A stretch of DNA of 64,000 nucleotides, from positions 3,720,001-3,784,000 of the forward strand of contig NZ_CP011409.1 of assembly GCF_001267925.1 (NCBI RefSeq). The letters are read 5' to 3'. Below, piece after piece: positions 26,206-38,322 of this stretch (position 1 is the first letter of the stretch; every line of letters starts with the position of its first letter). The position numbers and the translations under genes were made by a program. This DNA is from Herbaspirillum hiltneri N3 (GTDB lineage: Bacteria > Pseudomonadota > Gammaproteobacteria > Burkholderiales > Burkholderiaceae_D). Below the pieces are notes generated by a model. It searched no databases. It was not told the DNA's origin and worked only from the letters and a program-made list of their open reading frames with translations.

Positions 26206-26350
26206 AACGTGTTTACGATCTGTAGCGAGCGGCCCTCAGTTGTCGCCAAACGGCACGGAAACACCGGAATGTACATAAGTACATGAGGATGTTGAGTACC
26301 GTTTAGCGGCAAATCAGGGTCGCGCAGTAAGATCGCAAACACGTTCTAAG
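26206..26350. repeat. ERIC-like imperfect palindrome, copy 1
   Basis: About 145 bases form one long imperfect inverted repeat: outer arms AGAACGTGTTTACGATCT and AGATCGCAAACACGTTCT, and a centre GTACATAAGTAC. It lies between the chimera start and the thioredoxin stop. A diverged copy at 48703-48855 shares the centre and its flanks (GGAA-GTAC-TAAG-AC-AGGAT). Confidence 0.8.
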
Positions 26351-26361
26351 GTTGAATCGGG

Positions 26362-26889
26362 TTACTGCGGCTGCGCCAGCAGGTTCTTGATGGCGGCTTC
26401 GGTCTGCGCGTACTGGCCTTCACCGAAGTGCGTGTAGACCACTTGCCCCTTCTTGTCGATCAGGTAGAAGGCGGGCCAGTACTGATTGTTGTAGGCGCTC
26501 CAGGTGGCGTAGCGGTTGTCCTGAGCGACCGGGTAGGTGATGCCGAAACGCTTGATGGCGGTCTTGACGTTGTCGGTGCTGCGCTCGAATGGATATTCCG
26601 GCGTGTGCACGCCGACCACCACCAGGCCCTGGTCCTTGTATTTCTGATACCAGGATTTGACGTAGGGCAGGGTGTTGATGCAGTTGATGCAGGTGTAGGT
26701 CCAGAAGTCGACCAGCACGACCTTGCCGCGCAGTTGCTGCATGGTCAGCGGTTCGCTGTTGAGCCATTTGTCGACGCCGGTGAATTCCGGCGCGGCGACG
26801 CTCTTGCTGAGTGCGCCGGCCGATGCGGCAGTGGAGGTTGCGGTGGCGAGCACGGTCAGTGCGGCGATGGTCTTGAGTCGGGAGAGCAT
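26362..26889 (-). CDS. exported thioredoxin-family protein (TlpA/ResA-like) paired with CcdA
   Basis: The 175-residue protein has a signal peptide (residues 1-24, ending ASA). A thioredoxin-like AhpC/TSA-type domain follows, with VVLVDFWTYTCINCINTLP, where the redox pair is C-I-N-C, and the cis-proline strand YWPAFYLIDKKG. The extended W-T-Y-T-C-I-N-C motif is typical of proteins fused or paired with CcdA/DipZ transporters. It begins 12 bases after the CcdA gene ends, in the same operon, so CcdA probably keeps it reduced in the periplasm. It could serve cytochrome c maturation or peroxide repair; the target is not shown by the sequence. Confidence 0.88.
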   Translation of the reverse strand: MLSRLKTIAALTVLATATSTAASAGALSKSVAAPEFTGVDKWLNSEPLTMQQLRGKVVLVDFWTYTCINCINTLPYVKSWYQKYKDQGLVVVGVHTPEYPFERSTDNVKTAIKRFGITYPVAQDNRYATWSAYNNQYWPAFYLIDKKGQVVYTHFGEGQYAQTEAAIKNLLAQPQ

Positions 26890-26901
26890 GATGGAATCCT
26901 T

Positions 26902-27624
26902 TCAATTGGACGAAGAGAACAGGGAAGACAGGGTGGCGGTGATGAGCACGTCGTATTGCAGGTAGATCGCCAGCGCGGTCAGCATCACCAGCACGCCGAA
27001 CAGCTGTTGCAGGCGTTGGGTGTGGCGCGACACGGCACGAACGTGGCGGGTGATGTACTGTCCGCCATAGAGAATCGCCAGCATGGGAATGGCGGCGCCG
27101 ATGGCATACATCAGCAAGAGCAGCGCCGACCAGCCAAGGTCTTGCGCCTTGACCACCAGCACCAGGATCGAGGCCAGCACCGGACCGGCGCAGGGCGTCC
27201 AGACTGCGCCCAGCGACATGCCGAGGACGAAGCCGCCGGTGTTGCCGGCATGTTCTTTCGGCGGTTTCGGGGCAGTGCCGTGCATGCGTTGCAGCGGCGC
27301 CTGCAAATGCGCCACCAGCCATTCGTAAGGACGCGGCCACAGGCGCAGCAGACCCGACAGCGCCAGCAGCGCGATGGCGGTATTGCGCAAGGCTTCCTGC
27401 GCCACGTGAACGGTGCTGGACACCGCGCCGAGCAACATGGCGAAGGCCGAGAAACTCAGAATGAAGCCGGCGATAATGAACAGCGGCCGGGTGCGGTTGG
27501 GCGTCTTGCCCGGTTCCGTGACCGAACTGCCCAGCAAGATGGGCAGCACCGGCAGTACGCACGGCGAGGCGATGGTCAGCAGACCGGCCAGCAGGGCAAA
27601 GGGCGTTTCGATGAAGTTGTGCAT
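26902..27624 (-). CDS. CcdA-family cytochrome c biogenesis / thiol-disulfide transporter
   Basis: The 240-residue membrane protein starts at ATG 27622-27624 (MHNFIETPF); the frame runs on to 27750 without credible start signals. It has about six hydrophobic segments. The first conserved cysteine is in LLTIASPCVLPVLPILLG and the second in GAVWTPCAGPVLAS, the two redox cysteines of CcdA that carry electrons from cytoplasmic thioredoxin across the inner membrane. The partner periplasmic thioredoxin is encoded immediately downstream. Confidence 0.9.
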   Translation of the reverse strand: MHNFIETPFALLAGLLTIASPCVLPVLPILLGSSVTEPGKTPNRTRPLFIIAGFILSFSAFAMLLGAVSSTVHVAQEALRNTAIALLALSGLLRLWPRPYEWLVAHLQAPLQRMHGTAPKPPKEHAGNTGGFVLGMSLGAVWTPCAGPVLASILVLVVKAQDLGWSALLLLMYAIGAAIPMLAILYGGQYITRHVRAVSRHTQRLQQLFGVLVMLTALAIYLQYDVLITATLSSLFSSSN

Positions 27625-27808
27625 GGTGGCATTCCAATGTTGGTTGCGATGACCGTATTGGAACGCCTGCACGTATCTGGCTTGTGTCTGCAACACCGCA
27701 CGGGTGCAATGTTTTGTGTATGTGTACCAGCCAGATACATTGGGACACAAATCATCCGGAGAGTTGTTTTATAAAGCAGTCATTGCCAACCACCTGAAGG
27801 AGAACAAC

Positions 27809-28180
27809 ATGACCGAAAAACTCTACAAAGGCTCCTGCCACTGCGGCGCCGTCCGTTTTGAAGTACGTACGGCGCTGACGCCGGCCGGACGCTGCAACTG
27901 CAGCCTGTGCCGCCGCAAGGGCGCGCTGATGACGCCGATGATCGACGTCGCCGACGTCAATATAGTCAGCGGCGAAGAGTCGCTGACGCTCTACCAGTTC
28001 AATACGCGCACGGCGAAACACTATTTCTGCAAGCACTGCGGCATCTATCCGTTCCATCAGACCCGCAAGGCGTCCAATCTCTGGCGCGCCAACGTAGGCT
28101 GCCTCGAAGGCGTCGACCCGTATGCACTGGAAGCCTCCGTGGCCGACGGCGCCAGTTTGTCGGTGCTGGAGGACGCATGA
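27809..28180 (+). CDS. GFA-family (glutathione-dependent formaldehyde-activating-like) zinc protein
   Basis: The 123-residue protein starts at ATG 27809 after AAGGAG. Zinc-binding cysteines are in CHCG (residues 10-13), CNCSLCRR (about 31-36) and FCKHCGIYPF (about 75-80), the pattern of the GFA/CENP-V domain. Family members include a debated S-hydroxymethylglutathione synthase, so the reaction is not established. The stop codon overlaps the start of a 47-codon frame that leads into a two-component system. A second GFA gene lies at 57639. Confidence 0.88.
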   Translation: MTEKLYKGSCHCGAVRFEVRTALTPAGRCNCSLCRRKGALMTPMIDVADVNIVSGEESLTLYQFNTRTAKHYFCKHCGIYPFHQTRKASNLWRANVGCLEGVDPYALEASVADGASLSVLEDA

Positions 28181-28320
28181 GGTATCTGCGGCGCTTTCTG
28201 GCGGTATTCGTCTTTGCGATGGGAGGTTTTGCGGCCGAGCTGGCGAAGCCGGTGTATTGCTCGCTGCTCAACGTTGCCAGCACGGCGCCGGCGCGCCGCC
28301 GCAAACGAGCTGGGGTATGA
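28177..28320 (+). CDS. possible 47-residue small membrane or exported peptide
   Basis: The ATG overlaps the GFA stop (ATGA at 28177-28180) and the frame ends just after the first possible start of the response regulator. The peptide begins with an Arg-rich head and a hydrophobic stretch (FLAVFVFAMGGFAAE), then a basic tail. Overlap at both ends suggests translational coupling, but the frame is short and could be chance. No family recognised. Confidence 0.35.
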   Translation: MRYLRRFLAVFVFAMGGFAAELAKPVYCSLLNVASTAPARRRKRAGV

Positions 28321-28328
28321 TCGCCGGC

Positions 28329-29053
28329 ATGGATACAAATTCTCACATTCTGGTCGTCGACGACGACCGCGAAATCCGCACCCTGCTGGCGGAGTACCTC
28401 GACGCCAATGGATTTCGCACGCTGACGGCGACCAACGGAGCCGACATGCGCAAGGTGCTCGATGAAACGCGCGTGGACCTGATTGTGCTGGACCTGACCC
28501 TGCCCGGCGAGGACGGCCTGACGCTATGCCGCAACCTGCGCGCGCAGTCGAACGTGCCGGTGATCATGCTGACCGCGCGCGGCGAACCGCTGGACCGCAT
28601 CCTCGGCCTGGAAATGGGCGCCGATGACTACCTGGCCAAGCCGTTCGAGCCGCGGGAACTGTTCGCACGCATACGCAGCGTGCTGCGCCGGACCCTGGCG
28701 CTGCCGCCGAGCATGATGCGCCCGGAAGCCAAGACCATGCATTTCTCCGGCTGGACGCTGGACCTGACCGCGCGCCATCTACTTAATCCGGAAGGCGTGG
28801 TGGTGGCCTTGTCGGGCGCGGAGTTCCGCATGCTCAAGGTCTTCCTCGACCATCCCAATCGCATTCTCAACCGCGACCAGTTGCTGGAACTGACCCAGGG
28901 CCGCGAAGCCGATCCCTTCGATCGCTCGGTGGATATCCAGATCAGCCGCCTGCGCCAGAAGCTGGGCGACGACGCCCGCACCCCGACCATCATCAAGACC
29001 ATTCGCAACGAGGGTTATGTGCTGGCCACGGCCGTGACATCGGAGGATGCCGG

Positions 29054-29057
<4 letters not shown>
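28329..29057 (+). CDS. OmpR-family response regulator
   Basis: The 242-residue protein begins MDTNSHILVVDDD; an in-frame ATG at 28317 would add four residues. The receiver domain (residues 5-120) has the acidic pair in VVDDDREI, the phosphoacceptor aspartate in LIVLDLTLPGEDG, and a lysine in DDYLAKPFEPREL. The C-terminal winged helix (about 145-235) shows LSGAEFRMLKVFLDHPNR and RSVDIQISRLRQKLGDD. It overlaps the histidine kinase gene by 4 bases (ATGA), a standard two-component pair. The signal and target genes are not shown by the sequence. Confidence 0.93.
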
Positions 29058-31836
<2,779 letters not shown>

Positions 31837-32400
31837 TCAGTATGCGCCCGGCGGCGGACCGTAATATCCCGGGGGCGGGCCGTAGTAACCCGGAGGCGGT
31901 GGCGGCGGTGCGTAATAGTAACGGCGCGGATGATAGCTGTAGACCGTGGCGGCCTGCTGCGTCTGGATCTGGTTGCCCTTGCTGTACATGCATTGGCTGT
32001 AGGTCATGTCGTAGCGTTGCTGCATCGAATAATTGCCACCCGCCGCTGCGTTGCTACCGGCCGCGCTGCCAACAAGCAAACCGCCGCCGGCGCCGATCGC
32101 GGCACCGGCGCCGGCGTTACCTGAAGCCGCACCGATCAATGCGCCGGCCACGGCACCGATGGCAGTGCCTGCTGCGGCACTGTTGGTGGCATTATTTTGC
32201 GTCGATTGTGCCTGGCCGCCGATGGCCTCCTGGGCATATTGCTGGCATTGCATCTGCTCGCCGCGGAATTGCTCGTACGACTTGCCGTTGCCCGGCATGG
32301 CCATGACCGATGGGCCGGTCGGCACGCTGACGCAGCCGCCCAGTGCGAGCAAGGCGGCGACGGCGCCGAGCGTACCGGCTGTTTTATGGATTGGTTTCAC
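31837..32400 (-). CDS. glycine-zipper outer-membrane lipoprotein-like protein
   Basis: The 187-residue protein starts at GTG 32398-32400 with AAGGA upstream. The lipoprotein signal ends LLALGGC (cysteine near residue 22). The central region (about 75-125) is a glycine zipper (AIGAVAGALIGAASGNAGAG, AAIGAGGGLLVGSAAGS) expected to insert as tight helices in a membrane. The C-terminus is Tyr/Pro/Gly-rich (YYAPPPPPPGYYGPPPG). It is followed upstream on the same strand by another small Tyr/Pro-rich exported protein. Both look like envelope proteins of unknown role. Confidence 0.8.
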   Translation of the reverse strand: MKPIHKTAGTLGAVAALLALGGCVSVPTGPSVMAMPGNGKSYEQFRGEQMQCQQYAQEAIGGQAQSTQNNATNSAAAGTAIGAVAGALIGAASGNAGAGAAIGAGGGLLVGSAAGSNAAAGGNYSMQQRYDMTYSQCMYSKGNQIQTQQAATVYSYHPRRYYYAPPPPPPGYYGPPPGYYGPPPGAY

Positions 32401-32458
32401 GATGAGGTCCTTGAAAAGGATGTCCGGAATTTGTCTGAAGTCTGGTTGCGACCGCACT

Positions 32459-32791
32459 TTATTGCGGCGGCGGCTGACCGCCGCTCGGACCGTTCGGCAC
32501 GACCTTCATCCAGTTGCTGGGGCAGCTCTGGACATAGGGGTAGTAGCCCTTGGATTCTTGGCAGTAGTACCAGTAGTTTCCCTGCGCCGGGCTCTGTTCG
32601 ATGTAGACCGGCGGTGCGGCAGGTTGGACATACACCGGCGGCGGATAATAGACCGGCGCCGGATAGTAGGCCGGTGGCGGTATCCAGAGCGGCCCGCCGA
32701 TGTACACACCGAAACGGGTGTGTGCTGAACTTGCCCCGCTTGCCGCCATGCAACCCAGCGCAAGCAATCCCAACAAAGCTGCTTTTCTCAT
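32459..32791 (-). CDS. small exported Pro/Tyr-rich protein
   Basis: The 110-residue protein starts at ATG 32789-32791 after GAGGCGAAG. The signal peptide is MRKAALLGLLALGCMAASGA, with possible cleavage after SSA. The mature part is Tyr/Pro-rich (WIPPPAYYPAPVYYPPPVYV), then a short conserved block WYYCQESKGYYPYVQSCPS with two cysteines, as seen in many small proteobacterial exported proteins. No enzymatic function is known. It precedes the glycine-zipper lipoprotein gene by 58 bases on the same strand. Confidence 0.78.
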   Translation of the reverse strand: MRKAALLGLLALGCMAASGASSAHTRFGVYIGGPLWIPPPAYYPAPVYYPPPVYVQPAAPPVYIEQSPAQGNYWYYCQESKGYYPYVQSCPSNWMKVVPNGPSGGQPPPQ

Positions 32792-32959
32792 CTTCGCCTC
32801 GCGTATTTCGTAGAGACGGCACGCGCCATCCCGCTCCATTCAATATACGCAAAACGGCAAGATTTCAACGGCTTTGTTTCAATTCGTAACCCTATTTAAG
32901 AAAGCTGTACATGGCGCTACAAAGCCTGATACATGCGGGTTTCCGGAGAGCGGAAACAA

Positions 32960-32986
32960 ACACGCCGCTCTTTGGAAGCGGCGTGT
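32960..32986 (-). terminator. terminator after fumC
   Basis: Stem ACACGCCGCT/AGCGGCGTGT with a 7-base loop, followed on the minus strand by TTTGTTT. It lies 50 bases past the fumC stop. Confidence 0.65.
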
Positions 32987-33036
32987 AGGCAAAGCGGAAA
33001 TCCTGCTGAAAACCGGCCGTCAAGGCCCGCAAGAAG

Positions 33037-34425
33037 TTACTTCGGCCCGGTCATTTCTTCCGGTTTGATCCACTGCGCAAACTGCTCTTCGGTAACATAA
33101 CCGAGGGCCAGCGCAGCCTGTTTCAACGTGGTGCCGTCGTGATGCGCCTGCTTGGCGATCTTGGCGGCCTTGTCGTAGCCGATATGCGGCGCCAGCGCGG
33201 TCACCAGCATCAGCGAACGCTCCCTCAGGTCGGCAATGCGGTCGCGGTTGGCTTCGATGCCCTGCGCGCAGTGGTCGTCAAAGCTGTCCATGCCGTCGGC
33301 CAGCAGACGCACGCTTTGCAGGAAGTTGTGGACGATCACCGGCTTGAACACGTTCAGTTCGAAATTGCCGGAGGCGCCGCCGATATTGATCGCGACGTCG
33401 TTGCCGAACACTTGCGCGCACAGCATGGTCAGCGCCTCGCATTGCGTCGGGTTGACCTTGCCCGGCATGATCGAGCTGCCCGGTTCGTTTTCCGGGATGG
33501 TGATCTCGCCGAGACCGGAACGCGGGCCGGAAGCCAGCCAGCGCACGTCGTTGGCGATCTTCATGAGCGCCGCCGCCAGCGTCTTCAAGGCGCCGTGCGC
33601 CGACACCAGGGCATCGTGGCTGGCCAGCGCGGCGAATTTGTTGGGCGCGGTCTTGAACGGGAAGCCGTAGTGCTTCTCCAGCTCGGCGGCGACACGCGCG
33701 CCGAATTCCGGATGGGCATTGAGGCCGGTGCCGACTGCGGTGCCGCCGGCCGCCAGCTCGCTGACGGCATTGAGCGTCGAAATGATCGCCATTTCGGCGT
33801 GCGTGAGTTGCGCAACGTAACCCGAGAATTCCTGGCCCAGCGTCAGCGGTGTGGCGTCCTGCAAATGCGTGCGGCCGATCTTGACGATGTCCTTGAATTC
33901 TTCCGACTTGCGTTCCAGCGTCGCACGCAGCTTGTGCAGCATGGGCACCAGGTGGGTGGCGACGGCCAGGCTGGCCGCCACGTGCATGGCGGTGGGGAAG
34001 ATATCGTTGGACGACTGGCTCTGGTTGACGTCGTCGTTGGGATGGATCTTGCGCTCTTCGCCGCGCACGCCGCCCAGCAGTTCCGAAGCGCGATTGGCCA
34101 GCACTTCGTTCATGTTCATGTTGCTTTGCGTGCCGGAGCCGGTCTGCCAGACCGACAGCGGGAATTCCAGCGGATGCTTGCCGGCGATGACTTCGTCGGC
34201 GGCGGCAACGATGCCTTCCGCCTTTTTTGCGTCGAGCTTGCCGAGGTCGCGGTTGACCGTCGCGCAGGCGCGCTTGACTGCCGCCAGCGCGACGATCAGT
34301 TCGGCCGGCATGCGTTCGGTGGAAATATGGAAATGGTGCAGCGAGCGTTGCGTTTGCGCGCCCCACAAACGATCGTCAGGCACCTCGATGGGGCCGAAGG
34401 TGTCGCGTTCAATTCGATGTTTCAT
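33037..34425 (-). CDS. fumC: class II fumarate hydratase
   Basis: Iron-independent fumarase of the citric acid cycle. The 462-residue protein starts at ATG 34423-34425 after GGAGAAG. Signature regions are [51 protein letters not shown], and the superfamily motif [15 protein letters not shown] with the mobile catalytic serine loop. Length and motifs are complete. The DUF3579 gene lies upstream on the same strand, separated by a long hairpin at 34528-34571. Confidence 0.96.
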   Translation of the reverse strand: MKHRIERDTFGPIEVPDDRLWGAQTQRSLHHFHISTERMPAELIVALAAVKRACATVNRDLGKLDAKKAEGIVAAADEVIAGKHPLEFPLSVWQTGSGTQSNMNMNEVLANRASELLGGVRGEERKIHPNDDVNQSQSSNDIFPTAMHVAASLAVATHLVPMLHKLRATLERKSEEFKDIVKIGRTHLQDATPLTLGQEFSGYVAQLTHAEMAIISTLNAVSELAAGGTAVGTGLNAHPEFGARVAAELEKHYGFPFKTAPNKFAALASHDALVSAHGALKTLAAALMKIANDVRWLASGPRSGLGEITIPENEPGSSIMPGKVNPTQCEALTMLCAQVFGNDVAINIGGASGNFELNVFKPVIVHNFLQSVRLLADGMDSFDDHCAQGIEANRDRIADLRERSLMLVTALAPHIGYDKAAKIAKQAHHDGTTLKQAALALGYVTEEQFAQWIKPEEMTGPK

Positions 34426-34527
34426 GATGCTTCTTCTCCGCAGGAAATATGGTTCCGTGGAACCGCTACATCTCGTACGGCTCTGGCGCACGCTGCCGGC
34501 TTGAGCGATAGGAGACAACAAGAACTG

Positions 34528-34571
34528 ATTGCATCAGTATCCGCGCAATTGCCGGCGGATGCTGATGCAAT
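34528..34571. terminator. long hairpin between DUF3579 gene and fumC
   Basis: 17-bp stem ATTGCATCAGTATCCGC/GCGGATGCTGATGCAAT with one mismatch. There is no clean T-run, so it may be a weak terminator or an mRNA-stabilising hairpin. Confidence 0.45.
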
Positions 34572-34576
34572 ACGTC

Positions 34577-34921
34577 CTAGGGCTTGCGGGATGCGGGATC
34601 CGGGAGCAGACAGGCGTCAATCACCTGCAGGTTGTTGTCTTTGGCGAAATTCAGGACGAAATGATAAGCCAGCGGCTCAAGCGCACGCAGCGCTTCGTTG
34701 ACGACGACCGAGCGGACGCCGTTGATCATGGTCGGCAATACGTAGGGGGAATACTGCAGGTGAGCATTGCGGCCGCCCGAACCTTCGGGGCGGAAACAGG
34801 ACATGACGCCGCACAGACGTTCGGCCCAGTCGCTGGGCCGGAACTGCTTCCCATCCTGGGTCAGACCCATGATGATGAATTCTTGTGCCGGCTCGTTGGT
34901 GGTATTGATGGGATCTGCCAT
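34577..34921 (-). CDS. DUF3579 family protein
   Basis: The 114-residue protein starts at ATG 34919-34921; an upstream in-frame ATG at 34996 lies right at the end of a TATAAT element (about 35003-35008, minus strand), so it is probably not translated. The core EFIIMGLTQDGKQFRPSDWAERLCGVMSCF followed by YSPYVLPTMINGVRSVVVNEALR is diagnostic of DUF3579, a short family widespread in Betaproteobacteria with no assigned function. It is soluble with no signal peptide. Confidence 0.85.
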   Translation of the reverse strand: MADPINTTNEPAQEFIIMGLTQDGKQFRPSDWAERLCGVMSCFRPEGSGGRNAHLQYSPYVLPTMINGVRSVVVNEALRALEPLAYHFVLNFAKDNNLQVIDACLLPDPASRKP

Positions 34922-35122
34922 GCGTGCAATTCGTTCTCTGGCGTTTGCCACATAAATGGCTTCCTGCCTCTTGGGAGGGAAGCCGACGAAACCCAAGTAT
35001 TATATCTTATAGAAGACTTGAGATACACCACTATCTGGACAACCGGGGCGGCCCGCAAAAACCTTGCCTTGCGGGCAATACCGGTTTCATGTCAGCCCGC
35101 CCTGCCTTGCCTTGCCTCGCCT

Positions 35123-36082
35123 CTACCCCAGCCAGACCGCCACCGACAACAGCAGCAACAGGAACATCCACAGCAATATGGCGCGCCAGACCAGGCCGAC
35201 CGTGCTTTGCAAGGTGCGCGGCGAAGGCGGATCGCCCGGGAAGCCATCGGTCGACTCCAGCGTCGAATCGACGGTCGCGGCATCGATCGGCAACACGCCC
35301 GAGGCGGATTCCGCCGGCGTGCCGAAACGTACCCCCATGGCGCCGCCACCAGCCGAGAGGATGATGCCGACGGCTTCGTCGGTCCAGCGATCGGCGAAAT
35401 TGCGCCAGGCGTAGATCGCATCTTCGAAATTGCCGACCACCGCAAACGCCGCCGCAGTGAAACGCGCCGGAATCCAGTCGATCCAGTAGAACGCGCGTTC
35501 GGCGAAGCGGCCGAAGACTTCCTGCTTCATGTGATCCGGCTCGTTCCAGGCGCGCGCCAGGTATTCCGATACGCGGTACATCACGGCCAGGGCCGGACCG
35601 ACCGGCATCAGGAACCAGAAGAACACCCCGAACACGTGGCGGTGCGTGGTGACCAGCGCTTTTTCGGCGGCGATGCGGGAAATCTCGCTCACGTCGAGGT
35701 CGGAAGTGTCTTCCTTGGTCCATTCGGCCAGCAAGGCGCGCGCGGCGACGTCGTCGCCGGTGTTCAGCGCCAGCTGGATCGAGGTGAAATAGTGACTGTA
35801 GTGGCGGAAGCCCAGCGTCATGTAGACAATCAGCACGTTCCAGGCCAGCGCCGCCAGCGGGCTGATGCGCAGGCAGACCCAGTAAATCAGGCCGGCCGGC
35901 ACCGTCAGCGCACCGACCATGACAAACCATCCCAGACGTCCATGATGCGCATGACCGGCGTTGAACCAGTTTTCAATCCGGGCCGCGAAGGATTTGATCC
36001 CGGCGTAAATCGGATTGTCCGCCCGCAACGGCTTCAGTTGTTCGATCAGGAGCGCAAAGAGTATGGAAAGAAATGTCATCAA
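35123..36082 (-). CDS. CobD/CbiB-family membrane protein
   Basis: The 319-residue protein has four or five membrane segments (residues 1-15, 50-75, 80-100, 150-170, 300-318). CobD/CbiB-like features are LFALLIEQLKPL at the start, HYFTSIQLALNTGDDVAARALLAEW, and ARFTAAAFAVVGNFEDAIYAWR. True CobD attaches aminopropanol to cobyric acid. No other cobalamin gene is present here, and in Burkholderiales this paralogue typically stands alone before the NUDIX-rplS block, so participation in cobalamin synthesis is unproven. Confidence 0.82.
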   Translation of the reverse strand: MMTFLSILFALLIEQLKPLRADNPIYAGIKSFAARIENWFNAGHAHHGRLGWFVMVGALTVPAGLIYWVCLRISPLAALAWNVLIVYMTLGFRHYSHYFTSIQLALNTGDDVAARALLAEWTKEDTSDLDVSEISRIAAEKALVTTHRHVFGVFFWFLMPVGPALAVMYRVSEYLARAWNEPDHMKQEVFGRFAERAFYWIDWIPARFTAAAFAVVGNFEDAIYAWRNFADRWTDEAVGIILSAGGGAMGVRFGTPAESASGVLPIDAATVDSTLESTDGFPGDPPSPRTLQSTVGLVWRAILLWMFLLLLLSVAVWLG

Positions 36083-36276
36083 GCCGCCTTTTGGTGAGTC
36101 TTATTTGTGTACTTGTTGGTGTACTTATTGCCAAGCGAATATGAGTTCGCACAGAGCGCACGACCTTCGCGGAAACAGCTAAATGATACAACGGCAGCAA
36201 GTATTTCTGAGGTTTTATGTTGTCGGCGGGAGATATTTCCCCTATGAGCGGCCCTCTTCAGGCCGCTGCCCCGCTC

Positions 36277-36942
36277 TCAGCTGCGCAGGAAATGGAACAG
36301 GTTGCGCAGCATGCCGGCGGTCGCGCCCCAGATGAAGAAGCGTTCGTAGGGCATGGTGTAGAAGGTGCGGCGGCCGAGGTCATTCGGCAATTCGATGGTG
36401 CGGCGCTGGTGGTTCATGCCGTCCATCAGGAAGGCCAACGGCACTTCGAAGATTTCGGCCACTTCACGCGGATCGGGTACCACGTCAAACGGCGGCCGGA
36501 TCAGGCCGGCCACGGGCGTGACACGATAGCCGGTGCCGGTGAAATATTCCGGCAGCGAACCGATCACTTCGACATGGCGGCGCGCCAGGCCGATTTCTTC
36601 TTCGGTTTCGCGCAATGCGGTATCAACCGGCGAAACATCGCTCAGTTCGGTGCGCCCGCCCGGGAAACTGATCTGCCCGGCATGGTCCTTGAGATCGGCG
36701 GTGCGCTGGGTGAACAGCAGCGTCGGCCCTTGTTCGCGCAGCACGATGGGCATCAGCACCGCCGCCGGACGCGGCGTACCGGCCGACTGGCGCAGTTGCT
36801 GTTCGACGTTGATTTCCGGTGTCCAGGGGCGCGCCTCGGCGAAACGGCGGCGCAGGCTATCCTCCTGCATGCGCTCGGCATCCAGCCTCGCCTCGCCGGC
36901 GACGGACTCTATCGGAAGATCGAGAGGATCAAAAATTGCCAA
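36277..36942 (-). CDS. NUDIX CoA pyrophosphatase
   Basis: The 221-residue protein carries the NUDIX box GGRTELSDVSPVDTALRETE...EEIGL near residue 100-122 and the UPF0035/CoA-pyrophosphatase signature upstream (LLFTQRTADLKDHAGQISFP). These enzymes cleave CoA and related dinucleotides to 4'-phosphopantetheine and 3',5'-ADP. The box is complete, with the catalytic REXXEE glutamates. It follows rplS on the minus strand after a terminator. Confidence 0.88.
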   Translation of the reverse strand: MAIFDPLDLPIESVAGEARLDAERMQEDSLRRRFAEARPWTPEINVEQQLRQSAGTPRPAAVLMPIVLREQGPTLLFTQRTADLKDHAGQISFPGGRTELSDVSPVDTALRETEEEIGLARRHVEVIGSLPEYFTGTGYRVTPVAGLIRPPFDVVPDPREVAEIFEVPLAFLMDGMNHQRRTIELPNDLGRRTFYTMPYERFFIWGATAGMLRNLFHFLRS

Positions 36943-36966
36943 GACTGCACCTCAAAGATTGAATAC

Positions 36967-36995
36967 AAAAAGGGCGTCCGAAGACGCCCTTTTTT
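36967..36995 (-). terminator. terminator of the rpsP-rimM-trmD-rplS operon
   Basis: Stem AAAAAGGGCGTC/GACGCCCTTTTT with tetraloop CGAA. It lies 18 bases past the rplS stop. Confidence 0.9.
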
Positions 36996-37012
36996 CAAGC
37001 AAATACCGAAGA

Positions 37013-37396
37013 TTACGCTTCAGCCTTGGCAGTGCCACGGCGGTTAGGCAGCTTCTCTTTGATACGTGCCGACTTGCCGGAACGCTCACGCAGATAGTAC
37101 AGCTTGGCGCGACGGACATCGCCGCGACGCTTGACTTCGATCGATGCGATCAGCGGCGAGTACAACTGGAATGTACGCTCAACGCCTTCGCCCGACGAAA
37201 TCTTGCGGACGATGAAGTTGGAGTTCAGACCACGGTTGCGACGCGAAATCACGACGCCTTCGTAAGCCTGGGCGCGCTTGCGCGTACCTTCAACCACGTT
37301 GACGCTGACGATAACTGTATCGCCTGGCGCGAAGTCAGGGATGTTCTTTGCGAGACGCGAGATCTCTTCTTGCTCTAATTGCTGGATCAGATCCAT
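37013..37396 (-). CDS. rplS: 50S ribosomal protein L19
   Basis: The 127-residue protein starts at ATG 37394-37396 ([12 protein letters not shown]). The KOW-like core is [29 protein letters not shown], followed by the L19 signature [21 protein letters not shown] and [21 protein letters not shown]19 sits at the subunit interface of the ribosome. Last gene of the rpsP-rimM-trmD-rplS operon. Confidence 0.97.
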   Translation of the reverse strand: MDLIQQLEQEEISRLAKNIPDFAPGDTVIVSVNVVEGTRKRAQAYEGVVISRRNRGLNSNFIVRKISSGEGVERTFQLYSPLIASIEVKRRGDVRRAKLYYLRERSGKSARIKEKLPNRRGTAKAEA

Positions 37397-37529
37397 TTTA
37401 ATACTCCGAATGCCATCTTGCCGGCGCTCACTTCGTCGACTGAGTCGACCTGCCCGGTAGAGGATGGGGTTGATCAACGAACGCCGCCTTCAGTTGTCTT
37501 CCGGCCTTGTCCGCACTTTTGCTGCTTTG

Positions 37530-38276
37530 CTACAAACTGCTTAAAAATTTCTCGTCCGCCTTGCTCAGCAAGCCGTCCTGGCGCGCCCTGGCGATCAGGT
37601 CGGGACGCTTCTTCGCGGTCGCTTCAAGCGCCCGCTCGCGTCGCCACTTCACGATTTCTGCATGGTGGCCGCCCATCAACACCGGCGGCACCGCCACGCC
37701 TTCATATTCTTCAGGACGCGTGTAATGCGGACAATCCAGCAAGCCGTTGACGAAACTGTCTTCAACCGCCGAGCTGCCGTCGTTGAGCACGCCCGGCAAT
37801 TGCCGGATCACGGCATCCATCAGCGCCATCGCCGGTAATTCACCGCCCGACAGCACGAAATCGCCGAGGCTGATTTCTTCGTCGACATGGCTGTCCAGCA
37901 AACGCTGGTCTATCGCCTCGTAACGACCGCACAGCAACACCACGCCGGCGTCTTCAGCAAACTGCATGACGCGCTGATGCGTCAGCGGCTTGCCTTGCGG
38001 GGACAAATACACCACGCGCGGCGCCGCCAGATTCATGTCGAGTTGCCGCTGCTTCGCCGCCTGCAGCGTCTGCTGCAACGGCTTGGCCAGCATCACCATG
38101 CCGGGTCCGCCGCCATAAGGCCGATCGTCCACGGTGCGATGATTGTCGTTAGTGAAATCCCGCGGATTCCACAGCGACAAGCCCCACTTCTTTTGCTCGA
38201 ACGCACGCCGGGTTACGCCGGACTGCGTCAACGCTGCAAACATTTCGGGAAAAAGCGTGACGACGTCAAATTGCAT
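37530..38276 (-). CDS. trmD: tRNA (guanine-N1)-methyltransferase
   Basis: TrmD methylates G37 of tRNAs with a G36, preventing +1 frameshifting. The 248-residue protein starts [13 protein letters not shown] and has the SPOUT trefoil-knot segments [48 protein letters not shown] and [11 protein letters not shown]. The knot aspartate region and C-terminal tRNA-binding helix are present. It lies between rimM and rplS in the conserved order. Confidence 0.97.
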   Translation of the reverse strand: MQFDVVTLFPEMFAALTQSGVTRRAFEQKKWGLSLWNPRDFTNDNHRTVDDRPYGGGPGMVMLAKPLQQTLQAAKQRQLDMNLAAPRVVYLSPQGKPLTHQRVMQFAEDAGVVLLCGRYEAIDQRLLDSHVDEEISLGDFVLSGGELPAMALMDAVIRQLPGVLNDGSSAVEDSFVNGLLDCPHYTRPEEYEGVAVPPVLMGGHHAEIVKWRRERALEATAKKRPDLIARARQDGLLSKADEKFLSSL

Positions 38277-38322
38277 CCGGCACCTTTTTCAATATTTCAA
38301 TATTACGAATGGCGCTGCCGGA

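Noticed and set aside
35123..36082. Cobalamin biosynthesis locus around the CobD/CbiB-family gene
   Set aside because: No other cobalamin gene or cobalamin riboswitch is present; the gene stands in its usual Burkholderiales context beside NUDIX and rplS.
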